Source: Glandiceps talaboti (taxonomy: Eukaryota > Hemichordata > Enteropneusta > Spengelidae). Taken from it: a DNA stretch of 64,000 bases. The DNA is taken from NCBI RefSeq assembly GCF_964340395.1, contig NC_135558.1, positions 6,169,001 through 6,233,000 of the forward strand. The letters run 5' to 3'. Shown here in pieces: positions 47,001 through 59,800 of this stretch; the first letter of the stretch is position 1; each line of letters opens with the position of its first letter. Made by a program: the position numbers and the translations under genes. Under the pieces are notes generated by a model, which worked only from the letters and a program-made list of their open reading frames with translations, ran no database searches and had not been told where the DNA came from.

Positions 47001-50000
47001 GTATTGGTGGATTCCTGTGACGCAGGAAATACTTTAACAGGAAAGCACAGACACCAAATTAAAAAAATAATATGAATGTCATGGAATGATCATGATTTCA
47101 GGGTAGGAATAACAGCTTAGTACTGTCATTGTCTTTCATTGTTGGATGACCTTCACAGAAGTACATCACCACATACAGAAACAACAATCAACATTATCTA
47201 AAAGGAAAAGATTCTAGAGTAGGAATACATTAGTCTAGAGGGTATCCATGGCATTGAGTGAGAAGATATTGAAACCACAGGTAATCTCTAGACTCAGTAG
47301 GAATGAACACAAGTGTTCATACCCTTTCTTGGCCACAGAGAGATAATATAGAGCAGAGTGTATTAAAAGTACACACATTTTTTTAGCAGGCAAACACAAG
47401 ATTGGATAAATTTAGCTGTGTAGATCTCTTTGTTTGTTCAGTAAGGTTATATCCTGCTTGGTGGTCACATTCTCCTGTAAATGGAAGACCTTGACATATG
47501 GAGTGTGGTTCTAAGCTAGGGCGCTGTCGTAGACAGCTTGTGTCTGGCCTTAAAACTGACTAGCTTAGTATCTTTATATGGGTTGATTGATCTTGACTTT
47601 GTCTTCAGAGAACACAGGCAAGATAAATCAGAGAACAAGATATGAAGGTATAGAGACTTACTAAATATTGTACTGTTTTCAGAATATTTTATATCGCAAA
47701 GGAAACAAACTTCTTTTTTTTTTTTTACTAACATGTATTGTAAACAGATTTTTGCCCTCAAAAGGGTGTAAAACTGACAAAAATTGTGTATAAATTTAGA
47801 GAGTTGCTTAGTCAGTGTGACTCAGTGGGTAGCATGGTAAAATGAGAAATAGTGTATTCACATGGTTTATTTGGTTATGTATTCAGTGTTTTCTCAGAAC
47901 AAGATACTTGTCTAGCTTAGGAGCATGTCTATTTTAAGACACCCCTGTATAGAACTTCCTATCTCATTATCAGGAAAGCTTGGCCACCAAACTGAGTCCT
48001 CTGGTGAATATATTCAACGGAGAACGCTATATTTGTTATAAATGTGATAGAAATCATCCTCAAAAGTCCTAGTAACTATGGGAAAATCAGTGTAAATATG
48101 TTAACTTTGAGTTTATAAGTGGGTGTTATGATTTTACTGTCCATACATGAGGACCTCAATGAGGACCTCAACGGCAAGAAGCCCAGACTCTTCAATGCCA
48201 TGCTAAATGCTATAAATTCAGTTTTAGTACCCTGCAAAAAAAGATATTCTCTGATAATAGTAGTAACAACTTCCAGTTAATTAGACCAATAAATGAGATC
48301 TCAGTGAATCAAAGATGAAAATAAGAAAACATAAACTTGAATCTTATGAACCCTTGTTGTATAGATATCAGATCTGTGTATGTGTTTCCCTTGTCGACCC
48401 CGCCCAACAACTATTGATAGACATGTTATGTCGTTTACAGATAACATTTATTTTGGAAGTCAAATATTAAGGATGTAAAAACTAACTGAACAAGGTTGAT
48501 TTTACTGGAGATATCTCAATGGGGCTTTTCTAGAAGTGTTTTTCTTCTGTAACTTTTCATACTTCAGGTATCAGTTCTCTGTTTTGGTTGTACATGGTCA
48601 CATATTATATGTTGTAGCTGTGGTCTGAAGATGGTATTTGGAGAAGTATAATGTATAATTGTATGCGTAGATTAGGTTCTAGGCCACATGAGATAACAAA
48701 TACAGGCCAAAGGTATTGCACACAGCATTTCGGGTCAGGTGACAGGCCACTAGGGTTATTGAGGTCATTGACATAAGGTCAATAAACTTTTTAGAAGGGG
48801 TGACAGGGGTGAACAAACTTTTGAGAGTTTGATTGAATAGTCTAGTTGCTATACATTATCATTACCATGCATTTGTGGTTTAGTTAGAAACCATGTTGAC
48901 ATCCAGACTGGGATTGAGAGACTTTTAGTTAAATTGTTTTATATGTTTTTGAAAAAAATATTTTCATGTGAAAAATAACATAAAAATGAAGAACTATTTT
49001 TGAAATGTGCTTTTTACTTTCTTAGAAAAAAAGCAATGGTGTTTGAGGCTTTTATTCTCTCTGTAGTCTAGTTCCTGGTACAGTGACTTAGAAATGTGAG
49101 AAGAAATATTAGTGTGAACTGCTGTAGTACATCAAAAAGACTGATATTGGCTGAGAATTACTTGAGATTCAAGTTTGAAAAAGACAATGTTTTAGTAAAA
49201 TTGGGGAACCTTGGTAACAGAGATGTTAAAGATGGTGAAACAGATTTCAAAGCTTTGCACCAGTTAACATCAATCTCCCAAATACAGAGTTCTGGTTGCG
49301 AACTACTTTAATTTTGGACTTCTGATTGGCTTTCCAGAAAAGCAAAGAAATATGATTGGTCAGGTATATGCAAATACTTGTTACCATATATGGATAGTAG
49401 AAATTCGAAATGTTTTATTTGGCAGTGATCCAAATATAAAAACACCAACAAACAACAACAGAAGTGATGAGATTGATGTGTGTTGATTTCTAACATTTTG
49501 AAGTTTCGAGAACTATGTCAAAATGTAGTAGGTCTGGTCATGTGATTGACAGCAACGACCAATGAAAATAGCTTGTGCTGTCAGCAGACCATGAGTAATT
49601 TTGGCATGTGACGTATTTTGAGATCAGTTATTAAGTATTACAGATCAGATTATATTAGTTGAAATTTTACCGTAATTTAGAACTTGGAAGGGATTGGAAA
49701 TACTGTATGTACGGTAACTTCAACAATACTTCCATCACTTGGTTTAGAGTTTTGGATTCCCCAGCCAAGTGTGTGCTGTGTTATTTCTACTAGTAGCTTC
49801 AGCTTCCTTGGTACTAGCTGAGTTTTCATGTTATTTAGACGGGGTAAGGTAGTTATGCTGTCGCTTCATTATTTTTTGACTGTATTTACACAGTTTTGGT
49901 AACATTATAAGAAAACTTCAAACTTAAAAGTGTAGGAGAGTTTACCTCAAAACTTCTGAGACTTGTAAGTCAGTAAAGAACTATTTTGCCACTAGTGGAC

Positions 50001-50463
50001 AGGTATTACATGATTAGAGATTATTTGTGCACTTGTTACATTATGTAACGTAAACACCTGTATGTGCAAGCTTCACAACAGAAATTGAAACATTGGTAAC
50101 TCCAAAAATTAGGAGAAAAAATGTAAAATCTCAAGCCTTTGAAGATATGTTGATCAATATGGAAATAATGTAACGTTGTGCACAATTGTACATCTATGTA
50201 GAAGTATTAAATAAAACCAACAGTATCTATCTTGAAGGTGTTGTAATCTTCGATTTCCTGTTTATTTCAAAGTCTTGCGATTTTCAATCAATGAGTATTT
50301 TGTATTAGTTCCAAACTCAAAACGTAAGTAATTTAGTTAGAATATTTCAGCTGAATTACTATGTAAGGAAATATTGTAATCTGTGTATTAATTCTTTTTG
50401 ATAACAGTTGTTCAGTTACTGCTTAAAAATATACTTTCAGAAGTGTTACACTTTGCTTGATGT

Positions 50464-50706
50464 TAAAATTTGTCAACTATAATAATATGTATGTACATTT
50501 GATCAGAGTTTATTAAAATCTTTTATGTGTATGTTTTCATACACATACAGAAAATGTAAATTGTGCAATAAGCGTCACTTTGCGTAATGTTCAAAATTGT
50601 CAAGTATAGTAATATGTAGATTTGATAAGATTTTATCAAAATATTTTGTGTGTCATGTGTTTTCATACACATAATACAGAAAGCATAAATTGTATAATAA
50701 GCGTCA
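50464..50706. repeat. Diverged tandem duplication, about 128-bp unit
   Basis: AAAATT(T)GTCAA.TATA.TAATATGTA, TTTTCATACACATA and ATAAGCGTCA recur at the same spacing in 50464-50577 and 50592-50706. Confidence 0.75.
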
Positions 50707-51626
50707 ACAAGGAAAGCAATTACGTGTAGATTAATTCATGGTGTAAGTTGAAAGTTTGAACAGTTGTCTAGATTTAGCTATATCGACCAGGTAGAAACTA
50801 CCTCCATGGTCTGACATATTTTCTCAATGAATAGTGATATAGTCTTATAAAATAACACTAAAAGAATACATTGCTGGGAATTCTTGTTTTAATTTTAACT
50901 ATTAAGGAATTTTTATAACAAATTAACGCTTCCAATATTTGCTTTGAAGTAATTGTTACAGTTTTCACCATGTGGGAGAACAAATGTTTCGTAACAGAAC
51001 ATGGATACTCTCGTCCACACCCACTGTACTTTGTCACATGCATCACACTATATTTGGTCAAACCATTCCTTTTGATCAGAGTTTATTTAAAAAATGATCA
51101 ATTTTTACTAAGGATTGAAATAAAAGTAATAAATAAAATTGATAAAGTTATGATGACAACAAAATATTTATAAAAGTAAAGTTGTAGTTTGCTACAAGGT
51201 CGAATTTACACATCGTGGTATCATTTATTTTTTCACACGTAAGTAGATTATTTGGCTTTACATGGTACCGGTACTACAAAGAAAACAAACACAGAGTTTG
51301 GCATATCCTGTTGATCAGCATAAAGTTACCTTTAGTAATATATTTTGTAAAATTGCTGATAATATTCTTCATTTTAATCGTGTTTTAATTACATGATGAA
51401 CACAATCTCAGCAAAAACAAAATGTACTATATATTGCTAAGTGTAAACTGCATCAGGTGTGCTTGTCTTTTGTCAACATTATTTAAGTTGTAAACAAAAT
51501 CTTACGATTTTACTGAATGACTTGCGTTGTCTTTTAATCTTTTCCAGGTTTAAGAGAAAAACCAAATACATAATGTAGTAAGAGAAAACTGCAGTTGTTG
51601 TTTTAACATCAAGGAGTGATTGCAAT

Positions 51627-51770
51627 ATGAACACACTGCGGAGTGTTGGAAGTACTTTGTCTAGCTATTCAACTCTGCTATCAGCAATGTTTGATGTCAG
51701 TACTATGGAGCCGTGTCCGTCAAATTGCTCAGGTCGGGGCGTCTGTATAGATGGATTGTGTACGTGTGAA
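51627..51770 (+). CDS. EGF/7TM/RING-CH gene, coding exon 1
   Basis: The exon starts at the acceptor TTTCCAG (ending 51547) with 79 nt of 5' UTR. An in-frame TAA at 51579 precedes the ATG at 51627. It encodes 48 residues up to CTCE, i.e. five of the six EGF cysteines. Donor GTAAGT, phase 0. The N-terminus is only weakly hydrophobic, so a signal peptide is doubtful; TM1 may act as the anchor. Confidence 0.88.
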
Positions 51771-54218
51771 GTAAGTTACTCTAACATTTTTCAATTCATT
51801 TGTATGTCTGTATGTATGTATGTATGTATGTATGTATGTCTGTATGTATGTATGTATGTATGTATGTATGTATGTATGTATGTATGTATGTATGTATGTA
51901 TGTATGTATGTTGGTTATAATTTTTCACTCTGCTGGAAATATTTTTGAAACATTTGAAGGTCAGCGAAAGAATGAGAAAATAATGTAAATCCAAATGCCT
52001 TCCTAAATGGATACGGAGTCGTACTATCAGAAAGGGAAGCAACACAGAATTCATGAGTTGTTCAGATCAGTGTAATCTGTTTCTGACTAACAAAAATGCT
52101 GAACAGATTTCAAAGTATTATATTAATAATGATTTTGATATGTGTATATTTCTGTAAACTTACATCACGCAAAACTATACATATGTGAATAAACAACTTT
52201 AATGAACTTATACATTAAATAATATTACAATGCCTATATCCTTAGTTGACACGTCTTCCCCAGTACATGATATATTACTCCAAATACTGTATATTAAATG
52301 TGTATAGTCAGTTTAGCACCAAACAAACATATGAAGTAACGTTCAAAGATCTTAGGGCAAAATATAGAGGTGAAAAGAATTTGAAAATTGACTTAAAGAT
52401 AGTAAAAATAGTCTTGAATAATTGCAATATTGGCCGGAAACTAATACTACATGATATTGCAGGAGACATGAATTGATGATAATTTAAATAAAATGATCGT
52501 TATAAACTCTGAAATCTGTCCTTTCCATGGGTATTTCCTATCTATCACTTACAGTTTACTGTAAACCTGGAAATCTTCGTGAAGGACTTGTTTGTGTAAA
52601 AAACTTAAAGTACATGTAGTTAATACTGAAATGCCTTCTTTTACATGAATTCAATATACCAGTCTGGTAATTAGTCAAATATTAGTCTTTGAGAACTAGT
52701 TGAAGACTGTAAAATCGCAAAATGTTCTCATGGTGAAAATATCAGGGTTTACAATATTTTGATATGTTCTGTTTTGTGTTTGTTTGTGCCCATCTTACAT
52801 GAGCCACTCCTCCAAAATATATATTTAAAACATGAGAAACTTGTGGATTTTCAGTAGTCTTCATCTACAACATCAAAACTTTTTTATTTTTTTTTGTGTA
52901 AGATATTTCTTCAAACATCAAAATTCATATGTGTGTGTGATTGCCGGATGAAATTCATGTGTGTATGATTGCCGTAAGAATTTCTCAAGGGTCGCACGTC
53001 AGCATGTATGACGTGGCCCTGAGTGGCTTTCACAAACTTACCTCAAACAAAATGAAATTTTTCTTGCTGTTTGTACTTATATTTTAAGTTGTAATATCTT
53101 ATTTACAAGTTTTTGATTTTTTGAAACAATGATATTTTAGTTCAATCATTGTTTCGTTATAAATATAGTGCTTTACTTAGTAGATTCACATCCGTCATTC
53201 AGTGGAATTTTCCGTGTTGAGTCCTTGTCAAGTCAAACTACCATACTAGTACTAGTGTATGTTCATATGGACTGACATTTTAGTCGAGACACCACAATTC
53301 CTGACTTCCAAGTGAACTTTACTTTACTTATTATCTTTTCACCAATTTTGTAGTGTACAATACAGAAGTGAAAGTGTGGGAGTGTTGGACAAATATTGAC
53401 TTTTTTTGAGTAGTCTTTGAGTTGTCATTAGTTGCTTCGTTTAAACTATGCACCAGCTGGTAAAATCAAGCTGACATCCCTCGGCGTTTTAACATGAGTT
53501 TGATAACATTATTTTAGCCGATTCTCTCTTCTGTTACCTGGTTTCTAAAACTTTAGCTGAAACATGAAAACAATGGGAATAAATTAAAGTCAATGCTTTC
53601 CCTTACATTTTTCAAGGGTTGCTCTTCAAGTTTTAGTAACATTCAAAGAAAATTTTGAAACTTTGTCTGATTTACCACTGACTACTGTGTTAAATAGTAT
53701 TTCCCAAATCTTAGCGAAACCTATCATTTGTCATCTTCTCATACAGTCTGATTTCGTAAATTTGATTTCTGTTAGAAATAGAACATTTCAAAATGTATGT
53801 TACTGTGACAGATTTTAAACATTTGTTGTTAATTTATATGTTTTTAACCTCAAAAATGGTAATGTAGCTATGATAACTATTTCAGCAATATTTATGTAAA
53901 TTGTTTAATTTATTGCAGTAAGTATGGAAATTTCAGTGAATTGTTTTGTTGTTTTTCACAGGTGCAATATGCAGGCTGGGACTGTACAGAGAGTAATTTA
54001 TCATATCATGTTGCCTTTGGGTGTATATTTTTCCTTTTATGTGTTGTCAGCGTGGTACAATTGGTAAGTACACTTGAAAAAATAATCACAAAATATTGTT
54101 AAAGGACAACATATAGTCCTGTTCTGTAATGTACTACATATGTCATATCTTATATTGTATTGAAGTTGTTTTAGCCAAAAAAAAGAAGAAACTCAAAAGC
54201 AAAATATTTTCTTTCCAA

Positions 54219-54276
<58 letters not shown>

Positions 54277-56460
54277 GAGAGAGAGAAAGAGATATTAATA
54301 CAACAGCATTTCACAGATTCTATCTTATTGTGACTATATCCCTTGCTCAGTACTTTTAATTTTCTTAAATTTAAACTGAATCTGTTTTGATATTTACCTT
54401 TTATTAACCCTTTTAATATATATTGAATTTTAGGTATTATGTATCAAAGCAGAATTTGCCAAATTAGAGAAGCCGTCACTAGCCAGAGCTCTGAAAGTAA
54501 CAACTCAAAAATTATTATATGGTGTCATTATTATAGCAACATTTTCAAGAGGACTTTACTTTGCTGTCCAGGTAAGGATTTTAAATGTTAGCCATTTAGT
54601 TAAAATGAAAGAAAATATAAAATGACAGAAAAATGACAGTCAGTGAGTTAAAAGGACAGAAAAATGATAGTGAGTGAGTTAAAATGAAAGGAAAATGATA
54701 GTCAATGACTCAAAAGTAATGAATTTAGGCGCGATGTGTGTAATTCCAATAAAAATATCAAAAGTGTATAAACTTGGAAAATGTTATACCAAAAAAATTG
54801 AATAAAAAAATCTCAGTTTGGAAGACATATTATTGTAAGTATAGATATAAAACTTTAATTTTGAAGGGGGTTCATGAAAACGATGTGTTGATGAGTACAG
54901 TTATATCCTTTGAGTATTTGAGACTTAAATGGGGGAGGGGTTGGGGGAAGGGAGTAGATTCTCTGTGACAAGGGTGAGGATGGGTTGTTGAATTTGATGT
55001 TATCGTTGTCTATTTTGTGAAGATAGACAGCTGCAGTGTACAGATTCTAGGCCATCACGTACCATACTGGGACAAGAGTCTGAGTAAATAGTCGCGTTTT
55101 ACACAATTAAGAACAAACAGGATAGAGGCGAAATTAGTGTTAAACTAAGCAATCAATCACAGTTATCACCACTGACTGGAAGGTTTCATTCTAGTTACAG
55201 GTGAGATGTAAGATGTTCAAATTATTGTTAACCAACCAATTAAATCAAAGTGTTTGATCACATGACTCTCAAGCCACCAATCAGATTTATACAAGCTGAG
55301 GTCAACAAACTTTACACCATGTTTTTCTAGTAGCATAAAGCTATTTTGACCAACACATGAACTGAAGCATATAAAGAGTTTAAACCTGTTTGGTCACACC
55401 AAGTTGCTCTAGTTATGTAGTCATGTGACAGCAAAGTTTGTTGACCCCAGGATTCATTTACTTCTCTATTTCTTCAACTCATCAAATTTGTACAATTGTC
55501 AATTCTATTTATGTTGAATCTGACGGAAAGACGTGCAAATTCTTCAAAGTTTGTGTTTTCCTGAATCAGCAAGAAAAAAAAGATAAAAAATATCAGAAAT
55601 AAGATAACCACCTGTTGATTTCCAACGAAAGGATATGATAATTTGTCCCTCTAGGAGATGACTTTTTTTCAGTTTTTTTCAAATCTAAATTTTCAGATCA
55701 TGTTTCCTTGCGTCAATTCACTGATTTTTATGAACATTTTTGGGGTTGTTGAGCTTATATCACAGTTAATTTTAGTATGTACAACATTTACTGGGGACGG
55801 GGGGGGGGGGGGGGGGGGAGTAGGTTCAACAAACTTTTGGCTGTTTGTCCAGTTGTCTCACTTGTGTTTGCACATTTATTTCTACATATTTGGTAACCAA
55901 AACGCAATCACCCAACAGCTGTCAAAATTTCACAATATTTGACAAATGATATGACCAAATTTGGAAGACAATAGATTTGTGTAAGTGTATCAAAGCTTCC
56001 AGTTTCTTATATATGACATTTGTTGATGGTTATCTGAAGAAAAAATTATGATACCTGCCAATTTAGAAGACAAATGAGAACAGTTTGTTTTGTCTCAATA
56101 AAATATCCATGTAAATCTATCAAATCTCTCCTATTGTCATACATTTTGTAGTCTAATGCTATCCTTCATCAAATCTCAAGAACTAGAGATGATTTGATAT
56201 CATGTTGGCATCCAGACAATACATTTCAGGGTTACTGCTAAGTTGAAGTTTATGCAAACTACCAAGCATGACTTAAATGACTCATTATATATAACAGGAC
56301 AGCCTGGAATCCTTGTACATTACATGCTATTTCATTTCTTATACTGTAGAGCAGGACAGAAATATTTGGGCAAAAGAGCAACTGTATCATGTAGCTGTCT
56401 CCTCAAATATAAACACAAGTATAAGTATACTCAGTGACATACACTTACTTATACACACAT

Positions 56461-56522
<62 letters not shown>

Positions 56523-56806
56523 ACCCACATACCCCCCCACACACACACACAGATGCAGACACACACACATACACACACACACCCACATACCCCCCACACA
56601 CACAGATGCAGACACACACACACACACATACACACACACTTATACACACACACTTACATACACACACTTACACTCTTACACACACACACTTACACACACT
56701 TACACACACACTTACACACACATACACACACTTACACACACACACATACACACACTTACACACACACACTTACACACACATACATGCATACATACATACA
56801 TACACA

Positions 56807-56861
<55 letters not shown>

Positions 56862-59800
56862 AGTAGATTCAAGATTGACCGATTGATTGCTTTTATTTGC
56901 CAAATAAACAGATAAAATATCTTTGCCAAGGATAACACAAAAAAGTTAAAAACATATTTCCATTCTGGTCCTCTTTGTAATACTTAAAAACATGAAGGAT
57001 AATTGGAACATTTGATTGGAATACACTAAATAGATGATATTGAAAATACAAAGTACAAAAGGATAGTACCATAGAACCAGTATTAGAAATAAATAAACTC
57101 ACTGTCTTCTGGATCAGTGAGTGTTTCAAATCATGGAAAACTTTTTGAATAGCTGCTATTTTCATTTTTCTTTTGACAGGAACATATTGATGATCACTGG
57201 GCTAACAGTCTACAGGCTGCCTACTACCCTGTACTTATCACTGGGATGTCTCTCATTGTATGCTTCTGGGCAGAGGTAAGGTTCTATCATAATGTTTTCT
57301 ACTGTCTCTGTTAAAAGCCATGTAGCTGTGTGTTCTAAAGTTTCAGTATTTGACAAAAAATGTGCCAAGGTTTGTGATAATACAGTCCTCAAAAAGTACG
57401 AAAATGACAAGTTTGAAGTTACTGTTACAGTGAGTAGCATTTGCAGGATTTTTAGTCTAGTTCCTGATAACCGTATTCCGATTTTACACTACGTTATCTT
57501 CACACATTACTATAATGCATAATGTGTGAAGATAACGTAATGTAACATTGGAACACGGTCGTCAAGAACTAGACTACATGATTTTGCAAATACTATGTTT
57601 TTTGTGCTGGCACATTGCCAAGGCCCATACTTCCATAGCCTAGGATCCAAGCAATGGGGATTTTGAATTTTGATTTCCCCATCTGAAGAAATAACAAATT
57701 AAAAACCAGCAGAATTCACACGGATTCTAGGCGAATACTTTCATTTCAAGACACTTTGGCCTTCCATAGTTTCATTTGTGGGAAAGTTTGTCCACAGAGA
57801 ACACTGCAAGCACACGTGCAAATACCCAGAGTGCGCCACACTTGCACATCATGGGCTTCTGTCATAGCAGTTTATTTATTACTGTGACTTTCAACTCTAT
57901 GATTTCTTAGCAGTACCATTATATGAATTTACATAACAATAATGTGCTATTGATATGTAAATTATCACAATATCATCATTTTGGTTGAGAAAAAATATCA
58001 AACTAGTCTAGTTTTAGAAAGACAATAGGTGGTATGAAATCTGTTTGTTATTGCCAGCTACCCACCCTTTATCTACATGCTCAGACATAAACAGATTGTA
58101 CTTGTATAGTAAACATCCACGATTTATTTATTCAGTATTTGAAGGCCAACATACAATTAGATGTTATTTCCCAATATTTTTCTTTGTTGAGCCAAGGAAA
58201 ATATGAGTGACCTGAGGGGCCTTTGTTACAGCAAGTTGCTAGATGAGTAGTGACAATCCTTTAGGTTATGAGTATTTTACAGCTGACTGAAGACAAATAT
58301 CGGAGAAATACATAATTATACAAGCACCAGTAATATCAAAGAAAAAATGTGGAAAGTAATTACAGTTGAATGTTTTGACTCATATTTCAAAAACAGCAGA
58401 ACCAGTGATGTAGGAATTGATAAAGTTATATAACATTATTTGCATTTTTATATAGTTTCATGGCATGAAATAGAAAAACTACAAGACTTGTAAAGTTTCA
58501 ACATTATAAGAAGAAATCAAATCAAGACAGTTTTGTAGAGAGGGGATTGGCGGGGAATCTGAACATAGAAGATATGGTAGATTAGAACCATGTCGACATA
58601 ACATAATCTTTTATCAAATAAATGAATAATCAATCAATCTATAAATCAAATAAAAATGTTTCTTATATGTTTTAGTAAAGTTAATCAATTGGGTACAAAC
58701 ACAAAATTTTGGTCCCCACAGTTGAGACCCATGGAAACAAATGAACAAAATTCATATTTTATCACCATTATGAATATATAGGACACAATATTTATTGAAA
58801 ATTTTCTTGTCTTTTTGCAGGCATTTCATCTTGAGAAGGATTCGGACAAACCAGGCTTCCTGAGCAAGTCATTTGTAGCCTTCATTGTTTTCAACGTCTT
58901 TATTTATTTACTTCTAACTGTACAGTTTATAGCTGTACATTTCAGTGATAGAAAGGATTATCTCATGAGTATATTTATTGGTTGCTACGCAGTTCTAATG
59001 TTGTTATTGGTGGTTTTCTTTCTGGTTTATGGAGTTGAAGTCTATTTCAAGGTTAGTTCTAGTTATATTTTAACTCTTATTGCCTGACTCTGAGACTACT
59101 AGAAGACGTTTATCACCACGAGGGATGTTATGCAGCAACAGAGGCTGAAAGCTTCATAACAGCATGAGGGGTAATATGATGTCGACTAGTGCCCGAATAA
59201 GGCAAGGCAATAAGTGTTTTATAACTGACACCGTCAACTCTCATTTTCAGGCACATTTTCTTTCCATAGTCAATGCAAATCATTGCCTAGGAAAAAGAGA
59301 ACACGGTGTATGTAACTTTAGGTCACTATGGGTCACTAGTACATAGCATGTGACATGATCTAAGCCAATCACTGAAGACTGCATGAAAACTATATCACAT
59401 GCAAATCAAGTTGTACACATTTGAACAGAAAATATGAAATTTAAATCTGCATTCTACATGACAACACATGTCAACGTCATTGATTCCGTGGTGCTCATAA
59501 TATGAGTCAAAACATTAAAAATATTTTTTTTCACTCAGCCGGAAAATACTTGTGACCGAAGAGTTTCTTCATATTTGACTCATAGCTACAAGAACTCTTT
59601 ATGTCAATTGTACTTCTATTGGCTGAATGACCAAAAATATTTAGGAATAATAGACCTACATGGTACTGGCCCAATATCAGAGAAATAAAGATTTCAATAC
59701 ATAAATTACTCTTTATCCATACCTTGTATGAGATATGCAGTGTTTCTGCTAAGGTTGGGGAACCCCAAGAAAGTGGGAAAGTGGTAAAAGTTGCATAGTT

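Larger units (their letters stand above)
42956..51547. other. Region between the divergent Kelch and RING-CH genes
   Basis: No coding exon recognised. It must hold the promoter and one or more 5' non-coding exons of the RING-CH gene, since its first coding exon begins at an acceptor. A CpG-richer patch at 44385-44460 and a GGTAAGG at 49850-49856 are candidates only. The rest is A+T-rich with poly-G/C runs and a duplicated segment at 50464-50706. Confidence 0.55.

Noticed and set aside
49096-49311. 71-residue plus-strand frame upstream of the RING-CH gene
   Set aside because: No splice link to the gene, no domain, and no sign of constraint.
51791-52054. Frames of Tyr/Val/Cys/Met or His/Thr/Tyr/Ile
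   Set aside because: Read through the (TATG)n tract in intron 1 of the RING-CH gene.
56313-56915. 200-residue frame and companions
   Set aside because: Encoded almost entirely by (CA)n; His/Thr repeats have no gene-like composition.
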